Shown piece by piece: positions 54,330-64,000 of a DNA stretch of 64,000 nt; the first letter of the stretch is position 1, and the number at the start of each line of letters is the position of its first letter. The stretch is from Gordonia sp. (in: high G+C Gram-positive bacteria) (GTDB lineage: Bacteria > Actinomycetota > Actinomycetes > Mycobacteriales > Mycobacteriaceae), in NCBI RefSeq assembly GCF_020438995.1, contig NZ_JAGQTN010000015.1, positions 1-64,000 of the forward strand. The letters run 5' to 3'. A program made the position numbers and the translations under genes. The notes beneath the pieces were generated by a model. It did not search any database, was not told the DNA's origin, and saw nothing but the letters and a program-made list of their open reading frames with translations.

Positions 54330-55541
54330 TTACCGGACGGCGTAGGCCGGGAAGACGACGAGCGAGCCGTCGGCTTTTTGGGCAATCTCGATCGCGACGT
54401 CGCTGCGGGACTGGGTGGAAGGCATCCGGTCGGGGAGCTCGCGCAGTCGTGCAGTGGTGTTCAAGAGCTTGTCGATGTCTCCGGCTCCGATGGTGAAATC
54501 CATGATTCCGTGTGATCGATCGAGCCTCAGCGTCGAAAGTCGTTGTAGGAACTCCGAATGGTCACCGACCAGTTGGTTGAGGCTGCGCTGGTCGGACTTC
54601 AGTGCGTCGACGAAGTTCTCGAATGGGTTGTCCTCGTCGTGTTGCGCATGTTCGACGGCCTGCAGAACGAGCACGCGATGTTTGAGTGCGATGGCCAGGT
54701 CAGCCAATTCGAGGTACGCGTAGAACTCACTGTCCGGGTCGTCGATGCCGGGGATCGCTTCACGTAGTTTGGCGAGTTCGACTTTCGGTCCTTCGGGCAG
54801 TTGGCCGAGCGCGGTGAGCCACTCGCGTAAACGGCTGTCGGCCAGACTGATTCCCTTGTCGATGACATGCACCGCGGTGTCGAGTCCGAGGGAGTGGCCC
54901 ACGCGACCGCGATCCAGCAGGACCGCCGTCGCCTTCTCGATCGCGGGCACACACGCATTCAGATCCGTGCGTTCACTGTCCAGGTTGGCCTTGTCGAGCT
55001 TCTTGAGGAGTGTTTCGAGCCGGGCGATGGCCTCCTGACGTTGGCGTTCGGCGTGGGCACTGATACCGACTGCGACAGCCATCAGGACCAGCGGAGCGGC
55101 GACGGTCAGCACTCCCGCACCGGCAACGGCGGTTCCTGCCGTCGCCGCCGAACCGCCGACGGCGCCCATCGCCGCCGACTTACCGGCGACGACGGGCACG
55201 AACTTTGCCTGCGCCGCAATGCCCGTTTTTCCCACCAGTGCGCTGTGGATGCCGCCACCCGCCGCCTTCATCGATGTGATGACACCACTGCCGACCGATG
55301 CCGCAACCTTGTCCGGAACGACCATCCGGTACAGGGTCTCGCCGGAAGCCGCTACCCGTGCCTTCGGGGTGTTCGACACCAACTGCGCGAGATGCTTCGC
55401 CAACGGACTCGCGCTTTCCAGTGGAATCCCACGCTTCTCGTCGAGGTTCTTGGGCGACGGATGGGCTTCGAGTGTGGCAATGGGCGACGAGGCGAAGGTG
55501 GCCAGCGCACTCCGCAGCTGGTCGAGCTTGTCCGGCGTCAT
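54330..55541 (-). CDS. Unknown helical protein with Ala/Gly-rich hydrophobic stretch
   Basis: A 403-residue protein I do not recognise. Residues about 115-160 form an Ala/Gly/Val-rich hydrophobic region (VGGSAATAGTAVAGAGVL, then VAAPLVLMAVAVGISA) that could insert in a membrane. A coiled-coil-like segment (RQRQEAIARLETLLKKLDKA) and helices follow. The C-terminus is a small strand-rich piece. It lies downstream of another unknown, membrane-anchored protein gene (55742-56707), so the two may act together. 55542-55741 holds no gene. Confidence 0.72.
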   Translation of the reverse strand: MTPDKLDQLRSALATFASSPIATLEAHPSPKNLDEKRGIPLESASPLAKHLAQLVSNTPKARVAASGETLYRMVVPDKVAASVGSGVITSMKAAGGGIHSALVGKTGIAAQAKFVPVVAGKSAAMGAVGGSAATAGTAVAGAGVLTVAAPLVLMAVAVGISAHAERQRQEAIARLETLLKKLDKANLDSERTDLNACVPAIEKATAVLLDRGRVGHSLGLDTAVHVIDKGISLADSRLREWLTALGQLPEGPKVELAKLREAIPGIDDPDSEFYAYLELADLAIALKHRVLVLQAVEHAQHDEDNPFENFVDALKSDQRSLNQLVGDHSEFLQRLSTLRLDRSHGIMDFTIGAGDIDKLLNTTARLRELPDRMPSTQSRSDVAIEIAQKADGSLVVFPAYAVR

Positions 55542-55741
55542 CTGCTCACCGCGGGCCAGATCGGGGCTTCGGCTTCCTGCGTGGCCAGCGTCCAGACCGG
55601 CACGACGGCCTGCGTCGTGTTTCTCGTGTAGTCCACAGCCACGTGCGCCGCTCCGCGGCTTTCAGGGCGAAACCCTCGACCGGTTCGCATTGCGGAAGAT
55701 CCTAGCGCGAGACTCCGACAATTCGCCCGGCCGGTGCGCAG

Positions 55742-56707
55742 CTATCCGGCTGCGGTAAGGCGCGCTGTCAGCGATCCGAGGTTGGGCAGGTATACCTGCG
55801 CCCAGGCGTGGGATTCGACGGCGGTGTCGCGCAGCGCGTCGGCGTGATGGTGGTCGGCGACGGCGGATGCGGCGGAATCCAGGTCGTCGATGGTGTTGAC
55901 ACGGTCGAGCCAGTCCTGTCTGTCGGCCCGCCGCTGCACCTCCGTGACGATCGCCCGGTACGCGTCGAGCGCTTCGAGTCGCGCGAGCAGGGCGTCGATC
56001 CGTTCGTCGAGGATGCGGGACTTCTCGATGTAGACGCCGACGATCTCCGCGTCGAGCGCCCGCTGGGCGATCGGTGCCGGTCCGAGTAGTTTGTCTTGTT
56101 CGGCGAGGGTTTTCGCGGCTTCGGTCAGGTAGGTGATCTCGGCGGTCAGGTCGACCCGGACGCTGTGCAGGTCGAAGAAGTCGCGTCCCCATACGGGCGT
56201 GCGGTGGATGCTGTCGGCGACGTGAGCGGCGGTGACGGCGATACGGCCGGCCTGTTTGCGGGACATGACTTCCAGGGCCTTGCGTTCGTCGTCGCCCAGT
56301 CGGTAGTTGCGGTTGAGGCGCTCCCGGGCGATCTCGGGGGTTTCGTGATGTTCGGGTGCGTCGACGAACGGCAACCAGCTCAGCCCGACCGCACGGGCAC
56401 GCAAGGTGAAATCCCGACCCAGCCAAATATCGGCGACCATGATGGCGAAACCGCCGTATTCGCCCTCACCTGGCCGCCGGGCCATTGGCAACATTGACTG
56501 CCGGGTGATCTTGTCACACAACGCGTTAAGCCGATCCCTGTGGTTGCGACGATCCGTCGCCAACTGCTGCAGCGGTGTCGGGGGAGGTTTCCGGAATATT
56601 CGGTGGGTCCCCGCAGCCGGAGATCCGGACCTACGGCGTACACCTCGCGCGACAGCCAAGCTCACCAACACCACACCGGCCATCACGACCAGCACCAATT
56701 CGGACAT
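55742..56707 (-). CDS. Unknown protein with N-terminal membrane anchor
   Basis: A 321-residue protein. Residues about 3-21 (LVLVVMAGVVLVSLAVA) are one membrane helix followed by a basic RGVRRR stop-transfer, so the rest faces the cytoplasm. The body is helical and charged, with ADSIHRTPVWGRDFFDL and a long coiled-coil-like ILDERIDALLARLEALD. No domain was recognised. It is 200 bases upstream of the unknown gene at 54330. Confidence 0.75.
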   Translation of the reverse strand: MSELVLVVMAGVVLVSLAVARGVRRRSGSPAAGTHRIFRKPPPTPLQQLATDRRNHRDRLNALCDKITRQSMLPMARRPGEGEYGGFAIMVADIWLGRDFTLRARAVGLSWLPFVDAPEHHETPEIARERLNRNYRLGDDERKALEVMSRKQAGRIAVTAAHVADSIHRTPVWGRDFFDLHSVRVDLTAEITYLTEAAKTLAEQDKLLGPAPIAQRALDAEIVGVYIEKSRILDERIDALLARLEALDAYRAIVTEVQRRADRQDWLDRVNTIDDLDSAASAVADHHHADALRDTAVESHAWAQVYLPNLGSLTARLTAAG

Positions 56708-56794
56708 GGCGGAAGTCAACCACGGTGGTACGACATGGGCCGGTACCGGCACCTGCGCCCAATGTGTACCGATTCACGTACTCCTGTCCGAGGT

Positions 56795-56930
56795 CGGTTG
56801 ATCGCCGCGAGCATGGACTACGTGGGATTCGCCGATCGCCGGCGGGGAATGTTCGAGTTGATGTTCCGGCACGACCAGCTCGACGGTGCGGGCGCCGGCC
56901 GATTTCGGTTCGGCGTTGAGGAGTTGCTTG
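56795..56930 (+). pseudogene. TetR regulator C-terminal remnant
   Basis: About 45 residues, LIAASMDYVGFADRRRGMFE and then LMFRHDQLDGAG, match the WHG-type C-terminal domain of TetR regulators (a usual form is YVxFAxxHPGxFRLMF). There is no DNA-binding domain or start upstream. It is the only recognisable content of the 420-bp region 56708-57128. Confidence 0.55.
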
Positions 56931-57058
56931 GACGCGGACACCCCGGCTCGTCCGGCGTGTCGCGGGCAACTCGCTGCGCGGGAACAACTTGTCGAACATA
57001 TCGACGGAAGGACTGGTATTCGATTACCTGTTCTAGTAATCTGATGAGTATCAGGCAA

Positions 57059-57088
57059 TCGTGGCCGGGAGGGGTTGCCCGGCCACGA
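57059..57088. terminator. GC-rich hairpin before DUF222 gene
   Basis: TCGTGGCCGGG (57059-57069) pairs with CCCGGCCACGA (57078-57088) around an 8-nt loop, 41 bases before the DUF222/HNH start. It may be a 5' untranslated structure or an old terminator of the lost TetR gene. Confidence 0.55.
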
Positions 57089-57128
57089 TGAGTACCGCAA
57101 TCGGTGATCGCAGAACGGGGGATGAGAA

Positions 57129-58997
57129 ATGACCGAACCGAATTCGGGCTCGGCAGTCGTCGACCCGCATGGTCTTGATCGGTGGAATCAACTGAGTCAC
57201 AGTATGTCTGAGTTTCTTGAATTCGCCGAAGGTTGCGTCGACGCCGAGCGGGTCACGAAGTTGATGACGGCTGTGGGTTCGGTGCGGGCGGTTGAATCGT
57301 TCACCGCGTGGGCGCAGTACGCGGCGATCGCCGCGTTGCACACCGAGCTGGTGGCGACTGAACCCGCCGACTACCGGATGCTGGATGCGCATGCCCAACT
57401 CGGCGCGCGTATCGCGATGAGCGGGGCGCTGACCCAGACGATGGGCGAACGCCTTGTCGACGAGGCGGTGGCGTTGCGTGATCGTCTCCCGCAGGTAGCG
57501 CTGTGTCTGCGCGACGGTCTGATCACCAAAACCCATGTCACCACCGTTGTTTCGCGTACCGAGCTGATTGAGGGAACCGAGCACGCCGAGGCCGTCGACG
57601 CCGAGATCGCCGCGACCTTGCGCCGCCGCGAGGGCGCGTGGAGCCGGGCGAGGTTGCGGGATATGTGCGATCGGATCGTGTTCCGTCGCGACCCCGACAG
57701 CGTCCGGCGTCGCCGTCAGCAGGCCCACGACGATCGTGGTGTGTGGGTGGACACCGGCCGTGAACACGGCATGGCCGCGCTCGGTGCGTCGATGTCGGCC
57801 GAGAATGCCCGCATCGCGTTCGAGTCGGTGAAAGTGCTCGCCGCCTGCGCGTGCAAGGATGACCCGCGTCGTATGGCGGCCCGGCGAAGTGATGCGATGT
57901 TCGCCCTGCTCACCGGCCAGCAGTTCGCCTGCGAGTGCGGCCTGGCCGACTGCCCCGCTGTCATTCCCGACGCCCGGTGCCTGCCGCAGGCGCAGGCACG
58001 GATCGTCCTTCACGTCGTCTGTGATGAATCCACCATCGACGGTGCCGCTGACAATCCTGGTTTCATGGACGGCTACGGTGTGATCGATGCCGATCACGTC
58101 CGCGACATCGCTGCCCAATCACACACGCAGGTACGGCCTTTGGTTCCCGAGGTGAAGAGTCCGGTGGGTGCGGACACGGACGCCTCACGGGGTTTCGAGG
58201 CTCGCAAGCTCGCGCCTCAACCAGCAGATGATGGCAATACTCGTAAGTTCACGTTTCAGCCATCTGAGTTCCATGCTGACCAGGCAACCCCCACGCCGGT
58301 CGACGGCGCAACTCCGTCGCAGGTTGGCGACGTGACCCCTTTGCTGGTTGGCGATGTGACCCCCTCGCTGGTTGAGGTGCGAGGAGCGCAAGCGACGAAC
58401 CTCGAAGCCCCGCACGCCAGCGATGTCGGCAACCAGCCACTCCCGTCGCACCTGCCGTCCGATCCGTACCGCCCGTCGCAGGCGCTGGACACGTTCATCC
58501 GGATTCGGGATGGCTATTGCACGGTCCCCGGCTGCGAAACCCCGGCGTGGTCAGTCGATCTCGATCATGTCACCGAGTACGACCACCAGCACCCCGACCG
58601 TGGTGGCCGCACAGATCCGTTGGGCCTCAACGGAAAATGCCGCTTCCATCATCTGCTGAAATCGTTCTCCCTCTGGGTCGATGACCAATACCTCGACCCC
58701 GACGGACACACCGCCCGAGTCTGGTACACCCCGGAAGGGATCCGGATAGATGGTCCACCCGAGGACAACACTGCGCTGTTCCCAGGGCTCAAACGTGTCC
58801 GCTTCACTTCGCCGGCTATCGGCACCTCGCACCACAGCATCGAGCAGCCGATGCGCGAACGCACCCGCACCGCGGCCAAGCATGCCCGGCGCCGCCACGA
58901 ACGCGAACTCAACCGAGCCGACCGGGTCGTCGGCCCCGGCTACCGGCCAGCTCCCCGCACCGTCGACACCAACGACTATGGCCCACCACCCTTTTAG
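57129..58997 (+). CDS. DUF222 and HNH endonuclease protein (13E12 family)
   Basis: A 622-residue protein. Residues about 20-330 form DUF222 ([38 protein letters not shown]). Residues about 370-440 are a low-complexity Pro/Thr/Val insert with VGDVTP repeats. About 470-530 is the HNH domain: [18 protein letters not shown], then HHQHP-like DHQHPDRGG and KCRFHH, giving two Cys and the His-Asp-His metal site. These proteins are multi-copy in this group and their role is unsettled; mobility or DNA cleavage has been proposed. Confidence 0.9.
   Translation: MTEPNSGSAVVDPHGLDRWNQLSHSMSEFLEFAEGCVDAERVTKLMTAVGSVRAVESFTAWAQYAAIAALHTELVATEPADYRMLDAHAQLGARIAMSGALTQTMGERLVDEAVALRDRLPQVALCLRDGLITKTHVTTVVSRTELIEGTEHAEAVDAEIAATLRRREGAWSRARLRDMCDRIVFRRDPDSVRRRRQQAHDDRGVWVDTGREHGMAALGASMSAENARIAFESVKVLAACACKDDPRRMAARRSDAMFALLTGQQFACECGLADCPAVIPDARCLPQAQARIVLHVVCDESTIDGAADNPGFMDGYGVIDADHVRDIAAQSHTQVRPLVPEVKSPVGADTDASRGFEARKLAPQPADDGNTRKFTFQPSEFHADQATPTPVDGATPSQVGDVTPLLVGDVTPSLVEVRGAQATNLEAPHASDVGNQPLPSHLPSDPYRPSQALDTFIRIRDGYCTVPGCETPAWSVDLDHVTEYDHQHPDRGGRTDPLGLNGKCRFHHLLKSFSLWVDDQYLDPDGHTARVWYTPEGIRIDGPPEDNTALFPGLKRVRFTSPAIGTSHHSIEQPMRERTRTAAKHARRRHERELNRADRVVGPGYRPAPRTVDTNDYGPPPF
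58323..58370. repeat. 24-bp tandem duplication inside DUF222/HNH gene
   Basis: Two units, 58323-58346 and 58347-58370, both starting GTTGGCGAYGTGACCCC. They code for VGDVTPLL and VGDVTPSL in the linker between DUF222 and HNH. Confidence 0.8.
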
Positions 58998-59021
58998 CGA
59001 CGCACGAGAACGGCCGTGGGC

Positions 59022-59240
59022 TCAGTTGCTGTTGAACAGTAGGCGTTCGACGGGTTGGCCTGTGATTTCGGCGATGAGCTCGAAATCCTTGTCTGTAGTA
59101 CCAGGCCTTGGGTTTCGGCCAGCGAGGCGATCAGGAGGTCCGGAACCGATGGAGCCCTGTGCTGGCCGAGTCGGGCGAGGATGCCCTGTACTTCGATCGC
59201 TCGGTGTTCGGATGCGGGTGTGGCATAGACCAGGGGCATC
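59022..59240 (-). pseudogene. VapC (PIN toxin) remnant with frameshift
   Basis: Reading left: [20 protein letters not shown], then [20 protein letters not shown], is the C-terminal part of a PIN-domain toxin. After LVL the frame breaks near 59095, where about 4 bases are missing. The normal ending resumes in another frame as [20 protein letters not shown] and then NSN stop. The N-terminus and the antitoxin are absent. The region 58998-59416 contains no other gene. Confidence 0.8.
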
Positions 59241-59416
59241 AGCGACAGCGGTGGTCCTGCGAGCGCGTCGTGCCAGTCGGTCGCGCCCAGGGTGTCAGCC
59301 GCAACGTGGCTGTGCGTCGTGATCTGGACACCACCACATCGCCGCGTGTAGCGTCCGTCACTGTAGCGATTGGGGTGGGGCGATGGGGGCGTGGCCGAGG
59401 GCAAGGGGGCTTTCCG

Positions 59417-61186
59417 ATGCGTATCCGTAGCAGGCTGTTGACGACTGTGACCGGGGCGGTGCTGGTCGCGCCGGTGATCACCTTGGTGGGGCAGGGTGCG
59501 CCGGCGTCCGCGGCGCCGTCGAGTCTGGAACGGGTCGAGCGGGTGTATCAGTCGTCGTCGCCGATCACGTCGGTCGTGTCGTCGGTGGTGCGGCATCGGG
59601 TGCCGCTGGCAAAGTCTGTGGGACCGCATCCGGCGCAATGTGATTGGGTGTCGTACCTGCGGTTCCGGGCTGCCGACGGTCCGGAGAAATCGGCTGATGC
59701 GGACCGGATTCTGGTGGCGCAGCCCGGCATTCTCGAAGGGGCGGGCGCGTTCGAGTCCATCGCCAAGAACACCATCGTGAAGGCCGCGAAGCAGGGTAAG
59801 CACATCGAGTTCTGGGCACTCGACCGTCGGTCGAACTGCCTGGAAGACCACACCGGGCTTGAAGCCGGCAACGCGAAGAAGTCGTTCGATGTCGCCGCGG
59901 ACTACTACTTCAAGGGAAAGCCACTGGGCGGCAAGAAGTTTACCGGGTTCACCAACAATATCGACAACGTCACCAAGTACCCGTGGCTGAAGAATGTCGG
60001 CGTAAAGCAGACGCTCGAAGACCAGTACGCCATCATGAAAGCCGACATTCCTGACCAGCAGGGCCGCAAGCAGAAAGTGTTGTGCGGCGGACATTCTCTC
60101 GGTGGTTTCATCACCGGGTACTTCTCCGAATGGGATTTCGACGGCAATCGCGCCACCACCGACGACGCCGGATTCAACCAGTGCGCAGGCTATTTCGCGT
60201 TGGACACCGCCGTGACCTCCGACATGACGATCGTGACGGATGCGTTGAACCTGCCGTCGGGCGTGCGGAGCATGGTGCAGATGCCGGCGATCCCACGGGA
60301 ACTCGGGCAGGCGCTCGATCTCATGTACGGGCTGTACGACACAGTGCTGCCGGTGCTGGCGCTGCCCACTCTGATCAATCCGGAGACGATGAACCTGCTG
60401 GCGCTGGCCGCACTCGCGGCCAACACCGACCCGCACGGCGCCAACAGGGTGCTCGAAGCGCTGCCGCGCAATCTGAACATCGTCTCGACGCTGCGCATCC
60501 TGTTGTCCAAGGACTATGGGACGGCTATCACCGGACAGCCCGACATTCTGCGTATCCGCGCCACCAACGAGGCTACGCTCGGCGCGATCATGGACGATAA
60601 TTCGATGCCGTTCGGTATCCTGCAGGCCAGTATCGGCATGGTCGCGCCCGGTGGTCCCGTGCAGGCCAAATCCTTCCCGTTTCCCGACGCTGTTGCGGCG
60701 GCATTCCCTATGTCCCATGCGATCTGGGGTGACAACAAGAAGTTCGCACCCAGCAGACTCGACGGCCGGACGCTGTACCGGTGGTCGGACTACGACGAGA
60801 TCTCACCCACGGACACCCGCACCAGTCCCTGGCAGGAGATCACTGCCATCGGCGAGTTGGCGCGCAACATGTCCGAGCCGCCGCTGGACTTCACCGAATG
60901 GTATTTCCCCACCGCATTGATGACCGGACTCACCAACCGCAGCAGCCCTGACGGCTTCCGGCACCGGCTGTACCCCGGCGCGGCATTGGGGTCGCCGATC
61001 GTGACATTCCAGGCGGGTGGCGGCATCGGTGTCGATGCCCCGGACGGCCACGGTCGCCTCGTCAAGCTGCCCGGATACAACCACCTCGATGTGCTGACCG
61101 CGGCAGCGAAACAGAACAACGGCAAACCCGAACGGGTGTCGGAGAATCTGGCGGCGATGGCGGTCGACCCGCGATCGATGAGCTGA
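59417..61186 (+). CDS. Secreted alpha/beta-hydrolase-like protein
   Basis: A 589-residue exported protein. The N-terminal [19 protein letters not shown] and an AxA site near SAAP form a Sec signal peptide. [18 protein letters not shown] is a Ser nucleophile elbow as in lipases and tannase-like proteins. The rest has a large helical insert with [20 protein letters not shown], and late candidates for His in [13 protein letters not shown]. It may be an extracellular lipase or esterase. The ATG at 59417 follows a G-rich ribosome site. Confidence 0.8.
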   Translation: MRIRSRLLTTVTGAVLVAPVITLVGQGAPASAAPSSLERVERVYQSSSPITSVVSSVVRHRVPLAKSVGPHPAQCDWVSYLRFRAADGPEKSADADRILVAQPGILEGAGAFESIAKNTIVKAAKQGKHIEFWALDRRSNCLEDHTGLEAGNAKKSFDVAADYYFKGKPLGGKKFTGFTNNIDNVTKYPWLKNVGVKQTLEDQYAIMKADIPDQQGRKQKVLCGGHSLGGFITGYFSEWDFDGNRATTDDAGFNQCAGYFALDTAVTSDMTIVTDALNLPSGVRSMVQMPAIPRELGQALDLMYGLYDTVLPVLALPTLINPETMNLLALAALAANTDPHGANRVLEALPRNLNIVSTLRILLSKDYGTAITGQPDILRIRATNEATLGAIMDDNSMPFGILQASIGMVAPGGPVQAKSFPFPDAVAAAFPMSHAIWGDNKKFAPSRLDGRTLYRWSDYDEISPTDTRTSPWQEITAIGELARNMSEPPLDFTEWYFPTALMTGLTNRSSPDGFRHRLYPGAALGSPIVTFQAGGGIGVDAPDGHGRLVKLPGYNHLDVLTAAAKQNNGKPERVSENLAAMAVDPRSMS

Positions 61187-61252
61187 AATCCCCGGCCGCT
61201 TACAGCGACCTCGCAGCCGCTCTCGAACGTGGCCCCAGGCCCGCGCCGTGCA

Positions 61253-61639
<387 letters not shown>

Positions 61640-61711
61640 GCCACAACCTCGCGCCTGGTCCGAAAGCAGGCAACCCCCGGTCGAAATCGGATGTATCGGC
61701 GAGGGGGCGAA

Positions 61712-62761
61712 TCAGCGGCGGACTGAAACTGTGACAGTGAATTTGGTGTTTCGGGCGATCTGGCGGGTGGGGCCGACGGTGCGTTCGAGGAGTGGGCGGT
61801 AGCGCAGGTGGGAGTTCCATACACACCATAGTTCGCCGTCGGGGGCGAGGACCCGGCCGGCGTCGGTGAACAGGTCGCGCGCGATGTCGGTGGAGACTGC
61901 GGCGTCGTTGTGGAACGGCGGGTTGAGGACAATTCGAGCCTCCGACGAATTATCTTGCAGTTCAAGGCCGTTGGCTTGGGTGACGGTTATGCGGTCGGAC
62001 ACCCCGTTAAGGCGTGCGGTGGCGCTTGCCGATGCGACCGCGGTTGCGCTGCGATCGGTGGCGGTAACTCGCAGTTGCCGATCCCGCATTGCCAGCCAGG
62101 TTCCGATGGTGCCGTTGCCGCAGGCCAGGTCGACGACGCGCCCGTGATGGGTGAACCGGTCGAGCTGCGAGACGAGGAAGCGGGTGCCGATGTCGATGCG
62201 GGTTCCGGCGAAAACTCCGCCGTGGGCGGCGACGGTGAGCCCGAGGTCGTCGTGGCGTTCGGTGCGTGGCCACTGCGCGAGTTCCCGCCGGGCGTCGGCC
62301 GGACGCGGACCGGTGGCGATCAGCACCCGCGACTTCTGCCGGGCGTGGCTGACGTCGACGCGGTCGAAAACGGTGCGTAGTACGTCGTTCATGGTCGGCG
62401 TCATGTGTTTGATCCGGCCACCCGTGACAACGCTCACCTGCGGCGATGCGTGTGCGGCGATGACTGCGGCCACCTCGGCGAGCCTGTCAAGGGACCTCGG
62501 CAGCCGCAGCAGTACGACGTCGGCGCAGGCGAGTAGCTCCGGCCCGAGTGGCAGGCGCGCGTAGTCGGCAGCGGCCGCGTGTTTGTCCAGAGACCGTTCT
62601 CCGGTCACCAGATCCTGGTGAACGCGGATGTCCTGGACCCCGGCAGCGGCCGCTCCCAGGGTGAGCGCGCCGTCGACGTCGTCGATCACCACCGCACGCG
62701 ACGGCCCGGTCAGGTAGGGGGCCGCTTCATCGAGGATCAACCGGTCCGGCGGTGTACTCAC
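61712..62761 (-). CDS. RsmC/RlmG-like rRNA guanine-N2 methyltransferase
   Basis: A 349-residue methyltransferase of the small-domain class. The C-terminal half has VDLACGNGTIGTWLAM (SAM motif I) and ARIVLNPPFHNDAAV (NPPF catalytic motif IV). The N-terminal half is the degenerate methyltransferase-like domain of the RsmC/RlmG family. It would make m2G in rRNA. The GTG at 62761 follows GGGTGG; GTG at 62776 is an alternative. Confidence 0.87.
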   Translation of the reverse strand: MSTPPDRLILDEAAPYLTGPSRAVVIDDVDGALTLGAAAAGVQDIRVHQDLVTGERSLDKHAAAADYARLPLGPELLACADVVLLRLPRSLDRLAEVAAVIAAHASPQVSVVTGGRIKHMTPTMNDVLRTVFDRVDVSHARQKSRVLIATGPRPADARRELAQWPRTERHDDLGLTVAAHGGVFAGTRIDIGTRFLVSQLDRFTHHGRVVDLACGNGTIGTWLAMRDRQLRVTATDRSATAVASASATARLNGVSDRITVTQANGLELQDNSSEARIVLNPPFHNDAAVSTDIARDLFTDAGRVLAPDGELWCVWNSHLRYRPLLERTVGPTRQIARNTKFTVTVSVRR

Positions 62762-62776
62762 ATCCACCCGCAGCAC

Positions 62777-62813
62777 GCTACGCCGTCGGCCCCCCGACGG
62801 CCGACGGCGTAGC
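62777..62813. terminator. GC-rich hairpin between GH65 and methyltransferase genes
   Basis: GCTACGCCGTCGGC (62777-62790) pairs perfectly over 14 bp with GCCGACGGCGTAGC (62800-62813). It begins just beyond the GH65 stop at 62817 on the minus strand and lacks a T-tract. Confidence 0.75.
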
Positions 62814-62816
62814 CTG

Positions 62817-64000
62817 TCAACGGGTGGCCGTCGCCGGCGTTCCCGGGGTCAGGGCGATACGCTCGCCCCACACGGTCACCACCTCGTCGGGTCCGTCGCC
62901 GACCAGTTCGAGCAGCACGTCGTCGTGTCCGAGGTCGGCGCGCACCGTGCGGCCACGCCAGTGCACCGAGAATCGCACTCGATCCCACGACGACGGCAGC
63001 GCCGGGGAGAACGACAGACCGTCCGGTGTGGCGAGGAAGCCACCGAATCCATGGGTCACGATCTGCCAGGTGCCACCCGCCGAGGCGATGTGCATCCCTT
63101 CCTCGGTGTTGCCCTGGTTGTCGTCGACGTCGACATATGCCGACCGGGCGAAATACTGCTCGGCCTTGGTTCGGTCGCCCACCTGCAAGCCGACGATCGC
63201 GTGGATCGACGGGCTGAGCGAGGACTTGTGGACGGTCCGGGGCTCGTAGAACTCGTAGTTGGCGTGCCGGGTTCGCAGCGAGTAATCGTTGGGGAGCACG
63301 AACATCAGCATCACGACGTCGGGCTGTTTGAGTAGCGACGTGTCCTCGCACGTGAAATGGTCGTACCCCTCGGGGTAACGGGGCATGTCGTTCTCGTCCC
63401 ATTCTGTGATCGGGACGACGGTCCGCTCGAAATAACCGTCGAACTGCTCGATCACCCCGATGTCGGGGTCGACGGGTGCGACGATCTGTTCCGCGGCATC
63501 GGCCCAGCCGTCGGCCTCACCCGCGGCGAGCCCGATCCGTTCGGCAAGCGCGGCCAGCGCATCCGGGTGGGTCTGTGCCATCCGGGCGTGGACCTGTGCG
63601 GCCCGTTCCAGATGCCAGCGCACCATCCGATTGGTGAACGCGTTGTTGTCGACGTGCGAATGGAATTCGTCCGGGCCCATCACCGTGTGCAAGACCAGCC
63701 GGTCGCCGTCGCGGGTGCACCGCTGCATCCAGAAGCGGGTGGTCTCGAACAGGATCTCCGCACCCTCCCCGTACAGGTAGTCGACGTCGCCGGTGACGTC
63801 GGCGTAGCGCACGATTGCGTACGCCACGTCGGCGGTGACGTGCAGTTCCTCGTCACGGGTATAGAAGCGATTCTGGCCGTCGGGGGTGAAGCGTGGACAT
63901 TCTTCGCGTCCGGTGTCGGCGGACTCCCACGGGTACTGTGCGCCACGTATTCCGTTCTCGCGCGCCAGTTCTCGCGCCCCGCCGAGGGTATGGTAGCGAT
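62817..64000 (-). CDS. Glycoside hydrolase family 65 phosphorylase, C-terminal part (5' end outside window)
   Basis: Open to the right edge, giving about 394 C-terminal residues. HTLGGARELARENGIRGAQY and PWESADTGREECP, then MGPDEFHSHVDNNAFTN, match GH65; the Glu of GPDEFH is the general acid. Further on are the (alpha/alpha)6 barrel helices and the C-terminal beta domain ending LTPGTPATATR. Members phosphorolyse trehalose, maltose or kojibiose, and the substrate here is unclear. A separate beta-phosphoglucomutase gene could lie beyond the edge. Confidence 0.9.
   Translation of the reverse strand, partial: RYHTLGGARELARENGIRGAQYPWESADTGREECPRFTPDGQNRFYTRDEELHVTADVAYAIVRYADVTGDVDYLYGEGAEILFETTRFWMQRCTRDGDRLVLHTVMGPDEFHSHVDNNAFTNRMVRWHLERAAQVHARMAQTHPDALAALAERIGLAAGEADGWADAAEQIVAPVDPDIGVIEQFDGYFERTVVPITEWDENDMPRYPEGYDHFTCEDTSLLKQPDVVMLMFVLPNDYSLRTRHANYEFYEPRTVHKSSLSPSIHAIVGLQVGDRTKAEQYFARSAYVDVDDNQGNTEEGMHIASAGGTWQIVTHGFGGFLATPDGLSFSPALPSSWDRVRFSVHWRGRTVRADLGHDDVLLELVGDGPDEVVTVWGERIALTPGTPATATR

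Noticed and set aside
58994-60718. 574-codon minus-strand frame opposite the secreted hydrolase
   Set aside because: Only its last about 75 codons look like protein (the VapC remnant); the rest is the antisense of a gene with a signal peptide and GHSLGG motif.

Overview
The window is high-GC DNA from a mycolic-acid actinobacterium (order Mycobacteriales), most likely Gordonia or a close relative. The basis is the GC-rich codon use, many GTG starts, an LpqN-type lipoprotein, a DUF3556 membrane protein, a DUF222/HNH (13E12) protein, and a group 1h hydrogenase locus of the actinobacterial layout. No rRNA, tRNA, CRISPR array, intact insertion sequence or replication origin was seen.

Region 1 (1-20.8 kb) is a catabolic region rich in flavin enzymes: a flavin-reductase C-terminus cut by the window edge, two Baeyer-Villiger-type FAD monooxygenases, two luciferase-like (LLM) oxidoreductases, a stand-alone RibBA that could supply flavin, alpha/beta hydrolases, acyl-CoA synthetases, SDRs, a GAF-PucR regulator, and an adjacent APH-kinase/acyl-CoA dehydrogenase/SDR trio. 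The trio resembles the 4-hydroxyacyl-CoA phosphorylation route (LvaA/LvaC of Pseudomonas, fused in animal ACAD10/11). My inferred pathway is: cyclic ketone to lactone (monooxygenase), lactone to hydroxy acid (hydrolase), CoA ester (ligase), then phosphorylation and removal of the hydroxyl before beta-oxidation. Two remnants of AMP ligases lie head to head near 6.6 kb.

Region 2 (20.8-25.9 kb) holds small regulated units: an APH-fold protein divergent from a MarR regulator across twin palindromes, a flavin amine oxidase, a YciI protein, and a pseudo-alpha/beta-hydrolase (Ser and His lost) divergent from a TetR regulator.

Region 3 (26-42 kb) is a complete high-affinity [NiFe]-hydrogenase locus. 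The minus-strand operon runs DUF1641 - hhyS - hhyL - M52 protease - helical-repeat protein - NifU/Rieske - NHL propeller - hypF - hypC - hypD - hypE, mostly with 4-bp overlaps. Divergent from it are an AraC regulator, hypA, hypB and an unrecognised 280-residue protein. Its expected role is oxidation of trace H2 during carbon starvation.

Region 4 (42-51 kb) has a large acyl-CoA dehydrogenase, an LpqN lipoprotein, a PucR regulator divergent from an acyl-CoA synthetase - DUF3556 - FAD oxidoreductase operon (with a perfect CRP-type site), and strong hairpin terminators.

Region 5 (51-64 kb) is more accessory: an ADP-ribosylglycohydrolase fused to a dual-specificity phosphatase, beside a YbjN-like protein and an NrtR-like Nudix regulator; a probable globin; a pair of unknown proteins; a DUF222/HNH protein; TetR and VapC remnants; a secreted hydrolase; a short Rossmann-like protein with a hexanucleotide microsatellite; an RsmC/RlmG-like methyltransferase; and the C-terminal part of a GH65 phosphorylase running off the right edge. 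A family of intergenic hairpins occurs three times (20.8, 25.9 and 54.3 kb).
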